This document shows positions 19,223-28,646 of a stretch of 64,000 bases of DNA, in pieces. Under the pieces are notes generated by a model that was given only the letters and a program-made list of their open reading frames with translations, searched no databases and had not been told where the DNA came from. The position numbers were made by a program, and so were the translations under genes. The stretch's first letter is position 1; every line of letters starts with the position of its first letter. Origin of the DNA: Candidatus Obscuribacterales bacterium (GTDB taxonomy: Bacteria > Cyanobacteriota > Vampirovibrionia > Obscuribacterales > Obscuribacteraceae); the NCBI GenBank assembly GCA_019746975.1, contig JAIERK010000013.1, positions 1-64,000 of the forward strand. The letters are read 5' to 3'.

Positions 19223-19601
19223 AGTCTTCTTCCTTTTGCTCGGCTTGCATTGGGCGCTGAGTACTCACATGATCTATAGCTCAATTTGTCGGTCACGTGG
19301 CTCATGTTCTTAGCTTTCAGCACATCACCTTCGCTAACATGAGCAGATTCGTTGTCAAAACCGCTTTATAGTCAGGGAAATAACTTAACGAGACTTGAGC
19401 ATTTGAAGCAAGGCTCTTACCGTGTTCGTCTTGCGCCAGGATTTGAATCTGATTGCGCAGAGATGACTTCGACTTCTTGCGTCAAAGAACCACGCAAATG
19501 TGGGAGCACTCAAACATGCGGAGCGGCGACCATCGATTGTTTAACGCCTATTGCTTGCGGAATTCGGACAACTCGTTCCACTTGGCGCGGTGCCCATGGT
19601 T

Positions 19602-19721
19602 TTACCGTCGGATGCGGGGAGCCTTCCTTTGAAATTCATCCGATGTCAGAGTCGAGATATGCTTCAGCAGTGAATCGTGAGAAATGTGCTTGCTTGCTGC
19701 CGATGAAACTGTATTGGTCAT
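19602..19721 (-). pseudogene. Possible M28-type aminopeptidase remnant
   Basis: The minus strand has a good start (AAGGA then ATG at 19721) opening a 39-codon frame reading SHDSLLKHISTLTSDEFQ then RKAPRIR before a stop. This closely resembles the N-terminus of M28 zinc aminopeptidases (I-S-x3-L-x2-HI-x2-L-x-SDEFEGRAPGT). A one-base shift gives GRLPASDGKT, which continues the family pattern. Beyond it only broken frames are visible. The rest of the 19223-19769 gap (547 bases) contains no gene I can support; a 175-codon plus-strand frame crossing it overlaps the hydroxylase and looks non-coding. Confidence 0.4.
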
Positions 19722-19769
19722 GGTTTAATTTCCTTACAGTAGATGGCGAAGAAGTAAAACCTGCGCGGG

Positions 19770-21584
19770 TCAAATACGAGCCAGTTGAACTTTGTCGAAA
19801 ATGCGTTCCAAATACTTCGTCAACAGTTTGTGAGCTACTGGCTGACTGCGGAAGCCGACGTAGCCGTCAGGCCTTATGAGATACAGGCAGTTGGCTCCGG
19901 CACCATACTTGTGGTGGCAAGACATCTCCCAATCCTCGACGATCATCACGTTGGGTTGCATCTCCGGCGCATGAGTTTTTAAAACTTTCTCGAAGTGAGG
20001 AATGCATTTGTTTCTGCTGTCGTCTGAGTCCACAATCGCCACCACGTTAACGAGGTCTGAATAGGATTTGGTGAGAGCCCGCGCGATGCCTCCAAATATG
20101 TCGATCTCTTCATTGCTGGTTTCATCTCCTGAAAACAACAGAAGAGTATGTTTGGTGCCCTGGAAGAGTTCATACAGTCTCGTAGTACCCTCTAACAGTG
20201 ATGGCGGAAAGTATGCGTCACCGCGTTTGAAGGCACGCAGCGGACCCTGCGTCGCGGCGACAACGAAGCCGTCCGGCGCACGGTCGCCTGCTTGTGGGCC
20301 GTTCTTGAACGCGAAACAATCCTCCAGATGCGGCATGTCGTTCTTACGGGCGAGGGCATCGATCATAGAAGAAAGGTGCTCTTCCACGATTGGGCTTTCT
20401 CTATAGTTGAGCGACAGTTCTGCGATGCTGCTCTGCATCCTTTTCTGAATAACTTCATGTGCTGTGAGAACCGGCGCGAGCGTGTTCCTCAAATGCTTGG
20501 CCACCGGATTTTTCAGAGTATTGACCTTCATCATGAAATCGGTCATCTTTAGCACACCGAGGGCGATACCAAGCCTTTCGACACCATACGAGTCTAGAAG
20601 CGCATCATCCGCCTTTCCTTTGGTTACGAGCGCTAGTTTCCAGGCCAGGTTGTAACTGTCCTGAATACCGGTGTTCATCCCCTGACCGCCTGCTGGGCTA
20701 TGAATGTGGGCCGCGTCACCGGCGAGAAAACAGTTGCCTTTTCGGTATTGCGATACGTGGCGTCGATGCAGATAGATACCACAAGACCAGAACTGCTCAC
20801 TCAAAACCAAGCTGTAAGGGCTTCTCCTTTCGACTTCTGCTTGCATCTCTTCAAGCGAGGGCTCCTTAACCGACTTGAGCGCTTCCGCTTGATCCTGTTC
20901 TTCACCCATGCTGCATGCTATGCGATAGCGACCGCCGCCGTAAGGGAAGAGTGCCAAAATTCCATGGTCGGAATTGAATACGTAAATCTCGTCGGGATTG
21001 ATTGCGCCTTCGATGTGCACGTCGTTGAGATACATCAGATCCGGATAATTCTCTCCGGAGAACTCCAGGTTGAGCGCTTTTCTTACTGTGCTATGGGCAC
21101 CGTCCGTGCCGACCGTGTAACGTGCATTGATAATCTCTTCCTGTCCGTCGGCGCTTCTGAGGCGGTTTTCTACGGAGTCTTTGCCTTGAGTCAATCCAAC
21201 CAGTTGTGTCGAGCGCTCGACCTGAGCGCCGAGCTCGGCTAGTCTTTCCATGAGGATGCGTTCTGTATCACTTTGCGGCAAGGTCAACGCGAAGTCGTAC
21301 GGGCCATCCAGCTCGTCGAAGGTCATGTGTGCTATTTGCTTGTTGTCGGCGAAGATGTTGATGCCCCGCATCTTTAGCCCGAAGGTCAAGAATCGATCGA
21401 CGATTCCCATGTCTTCAAATACTTCCAACGAACGGGAATGAACTGCCAGTGCTTTGGACTTCTCTGAGGCGTGCGCTTCTTTATCGATGATGCGAAAGCT
21501 CACACCATATCTGGCCAACTCGCAAGCCAGGGTTAGTCCAGTCGGACCGGCACCCACTATCAGGACTTCGACATCATTTGACAT
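19770..21584 (-). CDS. FAD-dependent aromatic-ring monooxygenase (PheA/TfdB family)
   Basis: 604 residues, full length for class A flavin hydroxylases with the extra C-terminal thioredoxin-like domain. The FAD Rossmann motif VLIVGAGPTGLTLACELARYG is at the start. The FAD/NADPH motif DGAHSTVRKAL and the ribityl-binding GDAAHIHSPAGGQGMN follow. The C-terminal domain (from about 430) ends with IRPDGYVGFRSQ, typical of the family. It would hydroxylate a phenolic substrate with NAD(P)H and O2, so this organism, or a close ancestor, uses oxygen. AAGGAG precedes ATG 21584. It lies 56 bases after ispF, same strand. Confidence 0.93.
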   Translation of the reverse strand: MSNDVEVLIVGAGPTGLTLACELARYGVSFRIIDKEAHASEKSKALAVHSRSLEVFEDMGIVDRFLTFGLKMRGINIFADNKQIAHMTFDELDGPYDFALTLPQSDTERILMERLAELGAQVERSTQLVGLTQGKDSVENRLRSADGQEEIINARYTVGTDGAHSTVRKALNLEFSGENYPDLMYLNDVHIEGAINPDEIYVFNSDHGILALFPYGGGRYRIACSMGEEQDQAEALKSVKEPSLEEMQAEVERRSPYSLVLSEQFWSCGIYLHRRHVSQYRKGNCFLAGDAAHIHSPAGGQGMNTGIQDSYNLAWKLALVTKGKADDALLDSYGVERLGIALGVLKMTDFMMKVNTLKNPVAKHLRNTLAPVLTAHEVIQKRMQSSIAELSLNYRESPIVEEHLSSMIDALARKNDMPHLEDCFAFKNGPQAGDRAPDGFVVAATQGPLRAFKRGDAYFPPSLLEGTTRLYELFQGTKHTLLLFSGDETSNEEIDIFGGIARALTKSYSDLVNVVAIVDSDDSRNKCIPHFEKVLKTHAPEMQPNVMIVEDWEMSCHHKYGAGANCLYLIRPDGYVGFRSQPVAHKLLTKYLERIFDKVQLARI

Positions 21585-21640
21585 TTTGGTCTCCTTCGCT
21601 GAGAGCGAGATTCTAGTGAGTACTCAACTCGGCAGTCAGA

Positions 21641-22129
21641 CTATTGAGATTGTTGGATTAAACAAACCGCATAGGCTGCAATAGCATCACCATCGCCGAT
21701 ACTTCCCAATTTCTCTGCTGTTTTTGCCTTGACACTGACTCGATCCTCGTCGATCTGCAAAACGCTCGCGAGTCGCTTTCGCATATCTGAAAAATGCCTG
21801 GAGAGCTTGGGACTTTCCAGTACGATGGTGGCATCGACGTTGATTATCTCGTATCGCCTTTCGGCAAGCATTGCCATTACCTTCTTCAGCATCACCATGC
21901 TGTCGATTCCTTTAATGGATTGATCGGATGGCGGAAAATGCATGCCGATGTCGCCGAGGGCTAGGGCGCCGAGAAGTGCATCTATGATCGAATGCACGAC
22001 AACGTCACCGTCGGAGTGTCCGGCGCTGCCTTTGTCGTGAGCTATCTGCACTCCGCCGATAATGAGCGGGATACCAGCCTCCAATCGGTGAATATCGAAG
22101 CCATTGCCAATTCTCATTTCTGATGACAT
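21641..22129 (-). CDS. ispF: 2-C-methyl-D-erythritol 2,4-cyclodiphosphate synthase
   Basis: 162 residues. Converts CDP-ME 2-phosphate to MEcPP in the non-mevalonate isoprenoid pathway. Signature residues are seen: GFDIHR (metal-binding D and H), the G-HSDGDVVVHSIIDALLGA block with the second metal His, DIGMHFPPSD, and the C-terminal KAKTAEKLGSIG-GDAIAAYA. Start ATG 22129 with GAGG upstream. It sits 28 bases behind the biotin carboxylase gene and is probably cotranscribed with it. Confidence 0.96.
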   Translation of the reverse strand: MSSEMRIGNGFDIHRLEAGIPLIIGGVQIAHDKGSAGHSDGDVVVHSIIDALLGALALGDIGMHFPPSDQSIKGIDSMVMLKKVMAMLAERRYEIINVDATIVLESPKLSRHFSDMRKRLASVLQIDEDRVSVKAKTAEKLGSIGDGDAIAAYAVCLIQQSQ

Positions 22130-22157
22130 TCAGAACCTCGATTGCTGTTCCTGCGAA

Positions 22158-23990
22158 CTAGTCTCCAACGGTCATTAGCAGGATATCGCTTTCTACCGTT
22201 TCACCGACTTTTACCTTGATACCGGTTATGGTGCCGCTTCGAGGTGATACCAGATCCGATTCCATCTTCATGGCTTCGAAGACCATGACTTTCTGTCCTG
22301 CCTCAACCTTTGCGTTTTCTTGAACCAGGATCTCTTTAACTACTCCGTTCATTGCCGATCGAATCTCATTGGCGGAGCTGGTTGGATGCACTTGTGCCCG
22401 GCGCGTTTTCAAACTTACCGGGCTTTTCTTTTCTACAGCCTCGGTGGATTTGGCCTGACCGGGAGCAACCAATTCCTGGACAGCAACTTTGTAGACGCGC
22501 TGTTCGACTTCGATTTCGAAGGACCGGGGCGTGCTTCGCTCCACCGGTGGTGCGGACCCATTGGGGGCAGACTCCGTCGCTGCTGCACCGTTATTCCGTG
22601 CTCCGTTGCTCGCCGCTTTCTGCAGGCAATACTTCGGAGCCAGGTCCTTCCAGTGTTTCATGAACTCGCCTTCAACGTAGGAGGTATGAACTTCACCGGC
22701 CTGAAATGTCGGATCGTCCATTATCGCAAGGTGGAAAGGTATGGTAGTCGATACGCCCTCGATCTTATAATCACGCAGAGCAAGTCGTGTTCTCGCTATC
22801 GCTTCCTGCCTTGTTCTACCCCAGATAACGAGCTTCGCCAAGAGCGAATCATAGAACGGTATGACTTTGTAGCCTGGGTAGCAGGCGCTGTCGACTCTAA
22901 CCCAGGGCGTTGACGGCTCTATATATGCCGTCAGCTCTCCGGGATTGGGCATGAAATTTTTGTTGACGTCTTCAGCATTGATTCGACATTCGATAGCGTG
23001 ACCGCGCTGTGATACGTCTTCCTGTTCGAATGACAGCTTGTGACCACAGGCGATCAGGATCTGCTCTTTCACGATATCTACGCCGGTCGTCATCTCTGTG
23101 ATCGGGTGTTCCACTTGCACGCGCGTATTCATTTCAAGGAAGTAGAACTCGTCTTGAGTGACCATGAATTCCAGCGTTCCGGCGGAGGTGTATTTCAAGG
23201 CCTTTGTTCCACGTACGGCTGCTTCGAGCAATTTCGCTTTGAGCTTTGAATCGAGCTTGGCAGCGGGAGTCTCTTCCACCAGCTTCTGGTGACGTCTTTG
23301 ACTCGAGCAGTCTCTTTCGAATAGATGAACTACGTTTCCGTGCTCGTCACCTAGAACCTGGACTTCGATGTGTCTGGGTTTATCCAAATATTTTTCAACG
23401 TAGACTTCGGCTGACCCAAAGTAGCTTGCGCCTTCCCTTTGCGCACCGGATAGGGCATTTTCGACATCTTCGTCTTTTCTGACGACGCGCAGCCCTCTGC
23501 CACCACCGCCGGCACTAGCCTTAATTGCCAGCGGATAACCGTATTCGATACCGAGCTTTTTCACTACTTCTGGATCGGTGACGGGGTCAGTGGTACCTGG
23601 AACGACAGGAACACCTGCCTGAGACATTACACGTCGGGATTCGACTTTCGATCCCATCCTTTTAATGACGTCCGGTGCCGGACCGATAAATTTGATCCCC
23701 TGATCGATACAGGCTTGCGCGAATTCGCTGTTTTCGCTGAGAAAGCCATAACCTGGATGAATCGCGTCGACTGATGCGCGTTTTGCAATATCAAGAATTT
23801 GTTGATAATCCAGATAGACTTTGCCCGGTTGCCCGTCGAGACGCCACTTCTCATCAGCCAGCTGAACGTGTTTTCCATCTTTATCCGGATCTGAGAATAT
23901 GGCTACTGTGGTGATGTCAAGTTCGCGGCAGGCCTGGATGACTCGTGCAGCGATTTCGCCTCGGTTAGCAATTAGGATTTTTTTGAACAT
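22158..23990 (-). CDS. Acyl-CoA carboxylase alpha subunit: biotin carboxylase fused to biotin carrier
   Basis: 610 residues. The biotin carboxylase half has IANRGEIAARV at the N-terminus, the ATP-grasp glycine loop SAGGGGRGLR, the catalytic/metal block FLEMNTRVQVEHPITE and HAIECRINAED. A linker rich in Ala/Asn/Ser follows. The C-terminal biotinyl domain carries the biotinylated lysine K575 in EAMKMES. This fusion is typical of propionyl/acetyl-CoA or methylcrotonyl-CoA carboxylases, and also of some pyruvate carboxylase A-type subunits. No carboxyltransferase gene is in the window, so the substrate is open. It heads the minus-strand run to ispF and the monooxygenase. Confidence 0.9.
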   Translation of the reverse strand: MFKKILIANRGEIAARVIQACRELDITTVAIFSDPDKDGKHVQLADEKWRLDGQPGKVYLDYQQILDIAKRASVDAIHPGYGFLSENSEFAQACIDQGIKFIGPAPDVIKRMGSKVESRRVMSQAGVPVVPGTTDPVTDPEVVKKLGIEYGYPLAIKASAGGGGRGLRVVRKDEDVENALSGAQREGASYFGSAEVYVEKYLDKPRHIEVQVLGDEHGNVVHLFERDCSSQRRHQKLVEETPAAKLDSKLKAKLLEAAVRGTKALKYTSAGTLEFMVTQDEFYFLEMNTRVQVEHPITEMTTGVDIVKEQILIACGHKLSFEQEDVSQRGHAIECRINAEDVNKNFMPNPGELTAYIEPSTPWVRVDSACYPGYKVIPFYDSLLAKLVIWGRTRQEAIARTRLALRDYKIEGVSTTIPFHLAIMDDPTFQAGEVHTSYVEGEFMKHWKDLAPKYCLQKAASNGARNNGAAATESAPNGSAPPVERSTPRSFEIEVEQRVYKVAVQELVAPGQAKSTEAVEKKSPVSLKTRRAQVHPTSSANEIRSAMNGVVKEILVQENAKVEAGQKVMVFEAMKMESDLVSPRSGTITGIKVKVGETVESDILLMTVGD

Positions 23991-24226
23991 TGCATCTCAC
24001 TTTCGCAGCTGAAGCTAAATTCGCTCTCAGGCTGCGATATATCAATCGACATCACTCAAGCTATCAGCATTGCAATAAAAAGGAATTAGAAAACACGAAA
24101 AAATCATTTTTGCGTCTCCGAGCGGTCGATCCTGGCAGTTTTTATACTGTTGCGTTTACCTCGACCACCTTTTCTATTTGATGCTAGGATCTTGCTGTTA
24201 GAAGTGTGGGTTACTAGGTAAGTTAA

Positions 24227-25105
24227 ATGCCAACTGCGGCAACCTTTTCCAGGGTTTTCATGTCTGGGAGCGGCTTCATGGGTCGGGCGATTGCCTACTT
24301 GATCGCGACCAAGACCACCGCGACGGTGCATCTTTTCGATGTTTCCGAAGCGGCTTTGCAACTCGCGAATAGCGAAATCGACAAATTCGGCAAAAAATCG
24401 GTCGAAAAAGGCGTGCTTTCAGAGAGCGAGCTCCAGGACGTCAAGAAGCGGATAGTCTCGACTACGTCTATCGATTCGGCTAAGGGTTGCGATCTGGTCA
24501 TAGAAGCTATTGTTGAAGATCTGAAGGCGAAACAAGACCTTCTCAAGAGGTTGGATGCGATATGCGGACCTGATACCATTTTTGCTTCCAACACATCCTC
24601 TTTGCCGATCACGAGCCTCGCCTCCGCAACCAAGAGGTCTGACAAATTTATAGGAATGCATTTCTTCTCGCCCGCTCACGTAATGAAATTGCTCGAGATT
24701 ATTCCGGGTCTGGATACGTCGGAGAAGACAGTCGACAGCATCAGGAGATTCGGCGGAGAACTCGGAAAGACTATCATCAAATCGAAAGACTTCCCGGGTT
24801 TCATCACCACGAGACTGGGATTGTGTCTGATTAACGAAGCGTCTTTCGCGCTGATGGAGGGACTCTCCACGCCAGAGGAGATCGATCAAGGCATGACGCT
24901 CGGATACAATCATCCGATGGGACCCCTGGCTTTAGCAGATTTTGTCGGATTGGATATAGTCCTGCATGTTATGGAGACGTTGCAGGAAGGCTTCGGCGAT
25001 CCGAAGTACCGTCCATGCCCCTTGCTGAGACAGATGGTCTCGGCAGGACATCTGGGGCGGAAGACGGGTAAAGGGTTCTACGAATACAGTGCGGTTAAGG
25101 GGTGA
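24227..25105 (+). CDS. 3-hydroxyacyl-CoA (3-hydroxybutyryl-CoA) dehydrogenase
   Basis: 292 residues, single-domain length typical of 3-hydroxybutyryl-CoA dehydrogenase. The NAD-binding motif [11 protein letters not shown] is at the N-terminus, NTSSLPIT holds the active-site region, and [17 protein letters not shown] contains the catalytic His/Glu context. The C-terminal domain ends [14 protein letters not shown]. It oxidises 3-hydroxybutyryl-CoA to acetoacetyl-CoA, or works in reverse. The first Gly of the usual G-x-G-x2-G is Ser-flanked but intact. Its stop overlaps the next gene's GTG start by four bases (GTGA), so the two genes are coupled. Confidence 0.93.
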   Translation: MPTAATFSRVFMSGSGFMGRAIAYLIATKTTATVHLFDVSEAALQLANSEIDKFGKKSVEKGVLSESELQDVKKRIVSTTSIDSAKGCDLVIEAIVEDLKAKQDLLKRLDAICGPDTIFASNTSSLPITSLASATKRSDKFIGMHFFSPAHVMKLLEIIPGLDTSEKTVDSIRRFGGELGKTIIKSKDFPGFITTRLGLCLINEASFALMEGLSTPEEIDQGMTLGYNHPMGPLALADFVGLDIVLHVMETLQEGFGDPKYRPCPLLRQMVSAGHLGRKTGKGFYEYSAVKG

Positions 25106-26340
25106 TATCCGTGTTTATTTTCTTGTTGAGCACCCTGTTGATGTTAGGCTTGTATGGCTTAACATGCGCGTTTTATTGTTTTTTAAAGCCGGTGGAGAGA
25201 TCACGGTTTGATAACAAGAGTTTGCCTCTTGTCTCTGTGATCGTGCCCGCACGCAACGAGGAGACGAAGATCGCGCGCTGCATTGAGTCGCTACTCAAGC
25301 AAGACTATCCTAATTTCGAGCTCGTCATCATCGACGATCGCTCCACCGACTCGACCGGCACGATCATTGCTGAATTCGCAGCCAAAGACAGTCGTATCAA
25401 GTTCGTGCAAGGTAAGGATGCGCCCTCCGGTTGGATCGGAAAGTGCAATGCTCTAGCCCATGCTGTTGGGTATGCCTCGGGCGATTTCTTCGTTTTCACT
25501 GATGCTGACACATATCATCATCCCAATTCGATTCGGGATTCAATTTCTTACGCCATATCCAACAAGATCGATTTGATTTCATTCGTTCCCGTCCAAGAGT
25601 TGGGCAGCCCAGCGGAGCGGCTTATCATGCCGGTCTTGCTTGGCTCATTCTTGCTTGGCGATCCATTCCACACGGTTAATGATCCAGAAGCGAAGCGCGC
25701 CTATGCCTACGGACAATACATCGTTTGCCGCCGCAGCTCTTATCACGCCATCGGCGGTCACCAGAGCGTTCGCGACGAAATTGTGGAAGATCATGCCATC
25801 GGCAGAGTGTTCAAGGAGAAGGGCTACAAGATTGCAGTTGCCGACGGTAAAACACTTTATAGCGTTCGCATGTACACCGATCTCGAATCGCTATGGTTGG
25901 GATGGACAAAGAATCTCTACTCCTTGATCGATGGAAAGATAGGCAATCTGCTCTATCTCCTCGCCTTGCTCAACACAGTTCTACTCTTGCCTTATCTCGA
26001 GTTGGCCTGGGTTGTAGCCGAGTGGTGTCAGGGTGAGGTCTCCGGCAGTCTTTACCGCCTCACGTCGCTGGTTGTGGTTCAATACGCCATCTTCGCGCTC
26101 TGGTGGAAGAGAATCAGCGAGCATCACGCCGGCGTCAACTGGTTTCATTTCTTCCTTATTCCGTTCGGCGGAATAGGGGTGACGGTTCTCTATCTCCACT
26201 CCGCCTACATGGTTCTCTTCGGTGCGCAGGTCAACTGGAAAGGCCGTCGGTATGTCGTCAACAAGCATAAAACGATCAGATCGGACGAACCTGTGCGCAC
26301 ATTAGAGAAGGCTAAACTACGAGAGTCGTCTGACGTTTAG
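25102..26340 (+). CDS. Membrane-associated family 2 glycosyltransferase
   Basis: 412 residues. One N-terminal membrane helix, then a GT-A domain: [33 protein letters not shown], the DxD-type DADTYHHP, and an acceptor motif IVEDHAIGR. The C-terminus has three or more membrane helices. The layout resembles CruC-type hydroxycarotenoid glucosyltransferases and related ceramide or carotenoid GT2 enzymes; substrate is not determined. The start is GTG 25102, inside the stop of the dehydrogenase gene. Confidence 0.87.
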   Translation: MISVFIFLLSTLLMLGLYGLTCAFYCFLKPVERSRFDNKSLPLVSVIVPARNEETKIARCIESLLKQDYPNFELVIIDDRSTDSTGTIIAEFAAKDSRIKFVQGKDAPSGWIGKCNALAHAVGYASGDFFVFTDADTYHHPNSIRDSISYAISNKIDLISFVPVQELGSPAERLIMPVLLGSFLLGDPFHTVNDPEAKRAYAYGQYIVCRRSSYHAIGGHQSVRDEIVEDHAIGRVFKEKGYKIAVADGKTLYSVRMYTDLESLWLGWTKNLYSLIDGKIGNLLYLLALLNTVLLLPYLELAWVVAEWCQGEVSGSLYRLTSLVVVQYAIFALWWKRISEHHAGVNWFHFFLIPFGGIGVTVLYLHSAYMVLFGAQVNWKGRRYVVNKHKTIRSDEPVRTLEKAKLRESSDV

Positions 26341-26461
26341 TTAATCTTAGTCCGCTGAATGCTTTGAATGCTCGATTCAAGGTTTCGGCGCAAGTTCTGG
26401 AGTCGTTCTCTCTGAATTATGGCGGCTGTCAAGAGATCGTGATCAAAGGAAATTGCTCCTC

Positions 26462-26683
26462 ATGTCAATGTCGACAAGTGAAGGTAAACCACCGTCAATA
26501 GCGGAGTTACAGCGTTATATCAAAGACGGAGAGCGACTCACTTTTAAAACCGTCGACGGTGGCAGCTACACCGGAAAGTTGCGCTGGTTCGACGACTTCA
26601 CGTTCGCGTTAGCACTCGACAACGGCGATTTTACGCTGGTGAAGAGCAATGTAATCGGATATGGGATTAGTCGGAAGAAGTAA
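26462..26683 (+). CDS. hfq: Hfq-like Sm-fold RNA-binding protein (cyanobacterial type)
   Basis: 73 residues from ATG 26462 (AAAGGA upstream; TTG 26453 is an alternative). The order matches cyanobacterial Hfq: PSIAELQRYIKDG as the N-terminal helix, the Sm1 strands with GKLRWFDDFTF, and the Sm2 end VKSNVIGYGI. Cyanobacterial Hfq lacks the strong proximal RNA-binding residues of enteric Hfq, and this one likewise lacks the classical KH motif. It would be a hexameric RNA or protein-interaction ring. It stands alone 123 bases before mreB, same strand. Confidence 0.78.
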   Translation: MSMSTSEGKPPSIAELQRYIKDGERLTFKTVDGGSYTGKLRWFDDFTFALALDNGDFTLVKSNVIGYGISRKK

Positions 26684-26806
26684 CCTCTTCGATATCTAAG
26701 TGGTCATCGGTTATTTCTCGCTTTAGTTCTCAACAAAAATTTTCGCTTGCATGCTAAACTTAAGCGTGGTAGCGGATTTTTACGCCCTATTGTGGAGTGA
26801 CGAGAA

Positions 26807-27841
26807 TTGGGATTCTTCAAAAGTTTCTTTAGCAAAGGCGTTGGCGTGGATCTCGGTACCGCCAATACTCTTATTTACGTCGAGAGCCATGGTGTTGTGC
26901 TGAGAGAGCCGTCTGTCATCGCGCTCGACAGCAACACCAATACACCTATCTGTGTCGGTGAAGAAGCTAGAGCCATGATCGGCAGGACACCGCAGGGTGT
27001 TCGAGCCAGCCGCCCACTCAAGGACGGGGTGATTGTCGAGCTCAATGACGCCACCTACATGCTGAACATGTTTATGCAACGTGTCTCCCAGCAGGAGACG
27101 ACTTTACGCAATCCCGAAATCGTCATCGCTGTCCCGGCAGGAATTACGAGCGTAGAGAAGATTGCCATCAAGCAAGTCGCTGAAAATGCCAAAGCCAGCC
27201 GCATCTACATGCCTGAAGAGCCGATGTGCGCCGCTATGGGAGCCGAGCTACCGGTGACGGAAGCAACAGGCAGTATGATTGTTGATATCGGGGGCGGTAC
27301 CACAGAAGTGGCCGTTCTCTCCTTGTCCGGTATCGTCGTTCATGAGTCTATCCGGATTGCCGGAGACGAGCTCAATGACGCAATTCGCGTATATCTCAAG
27401 AAAGTGCACAGTCTCGATGTCGGCGAAAAGACGGCTGAAGAGCTGAAATTCCGTCTCGGTTCTGCCTGGAAGACCGAGGTCAACGACAAATTCAATGTCC
27501 GTGGACTCAACTTGATAAATGGACTGCCGCGCACGGTTACCGTCAGTCGCGGTGAAGTGCGAGAAGCTATTGCCGAGCCGCTCAAAGCGATTGTGGCCGC
27601 GGTCAAGCGTACCCTGGAGCGTACGCCTCCTGAGCTCGCGTCGGATATCTACAACCGTGGTATCGTCTTGGTTGGTGGTGGCGCCTTGCTTCAGGGTCTG
27701 GATGAGCTCATCTCGAGCGAAACCGAAGTGCCGGTATTTATCGCGGATGATCCGTTGTCCAGCGTCGTAGTAGGAACGGGCAAGATATTTACAGACCCGA
27801 TGTATTCCCGGGTTCGCGATCTCTGCGAATTTCGTAAGTAG
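26807..27841 (+). CDS. mreB: Rod-shape determining actin homologue MreB
   Basis: 344 residues, full length. Actin-fold motifs: phosphate 1 VDLGTANTLIYV, connect/phosphate 2 MIVDIGGGTTEVAVLS, adenosine motif GIVLVGGGALLQGLDEL. MreB filaments guide lateral wall synthesis. The start is TTG 26807 (GGAG about 10 bases upstream). The N-terminal FFKSFFSKG may be an amphipathic membrane helix. First gene of mreB-mreC-mreD-PBP2. Confidence 0.97.
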   Translation: MGFFKSFFSKGVGVDLGTANTLIYVESHGVVLREPSVIALDSNTNTPICVGEEARAMIGRTPQGVRASRPLKDGVIVELNDATYMLNMFMQRVSQQETTLRNPEIVIAVPAGITSVEKIAIKQVAENAKASRIYMPEEPMCAAMGAELPVTEATGSMIVDIGGGTTEVAVLSLSGIVVHESIRIAGDELNDAIRVYLKKVHSLDVGEKTAEELKFRLGSAWKTEVNDKFNVRGLNLINGLPRTVTVSRGEVREAIAEPLKAIVAAVKRTLERTPPELASDIYNRGIVLVGGGALLQGLDELISSETEVPVFIADDPLSSVVVGTGKIFTDPMYSRVRDLCEFRK

Positions 27842-27852
27842 GAGATTGTTGC

Positions 27853-28644
27853 GTGGCCGTTGGCGAACGCGATACTAGTTCGATCGCCGAGGCGATTTTT
27901 CTCATCATAGTTATCATTATGGTTGGTGGTCCGGCTGCGGGCTTGCTACTGGGGGCCTCTACCTGGGTGTCCGGCGTGATCACCAAGAGTGCATACCAGG
28001 TCGAGTCGACGCGCAATCTAGCCGAAGAGGTCTTTGTCTCGTCTCAGCGGATTCGAGAACTCGAGCGCAAACTTGCCGCTTCGGAGCTTGAGCTGACGAC
28101 GCTCAGACGACAGGCGAGAGATACCAATAATCTCCGAGGTCTACTTGGTTTAAAACAAAAATTGACGCGTAAGACAATCGCCGCCGAGGTCATCGCCCGC
28201 AACCCGGACAATTGGTTCGAACAAGTAGTTCTGGACAAGGGAATGGTGGATGGGATCACCAAGGGCAGCGCGGTTATAACGAGAGATGGAATTGTCGGAC
28301 AGGTTGTTAGTGTCTCGCAAAATGCCAGTGTCGTGCGTCTTATTACCGACCCTGAGCAAAAGCTTGGTGTACTGATAAAACGCATCGGGTTGCCCGGTAT
28401 CATCTCCGGCAACGGTCAAAATCTGGCATTGATGGAGTACATTCCGGTAGGCACCAATGTCGATATAGGCGATAAGATTGTCTGCTTCGGCAAAGGTGGA
28501 GTTTTCCCGGAAAACCATCCGGTTGGTACCGTTGCGGCGATCAAGCGTGATACCGATGGCGCTTCGATGCAAATTGACGTCAAACTCGCAGAAAATTGCT
28601 ACGATTTGAATCAGGTGCTGGTACTTCCTCCGCTTTCTAAGTAA
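27853..28644 (+). CDS. mreC: Rod-shape determining protein MreC
   Basis: 263 residues, GTG start 12 bases after mreB. One N-terminal transmembrane helix, then a coiled coil (IRELERKLAASELELTTL) and the periplasmic beta-domain with VVLDKGMVDGITKGSAVI and QVVSVSQNASVVRLITDP, typical MreC repeats. It links MreB filaments to PBP2. It is cotranscribed with its neighbours. Confidence 0.93.
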   Translation: MAVGERDTSSIAEAIFLIIVIIMVGGPAAGLLLGASTWVSGVITKSAYQVESTRNLAEEVFVSSQRIRELERKLAASELELTTLRRQARDTNNLRGLLGLKQKLTRKTIAAEVIARNPDNWFEQVVLDKGMVDGITKGSAVITRDGIVGQVVSVSQNASVVRLITDPEQKLGVLIKRIGLPGIISGNGQNLALMEYIPVGTNVDIGDKIVCFGKGGVFPENHPVGTVAAIKRDTDGASMQIDVKLAENCYDLNQVLVLPPLSK

Positions 28645-28646
28645 AC

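Noticed and set aside
19352-19879. Plus-strand 175-codon frame
   Set aside because: Overlaps the well-supported hydroxylase and has a Cys- and Thr-rich composition with no family signal.
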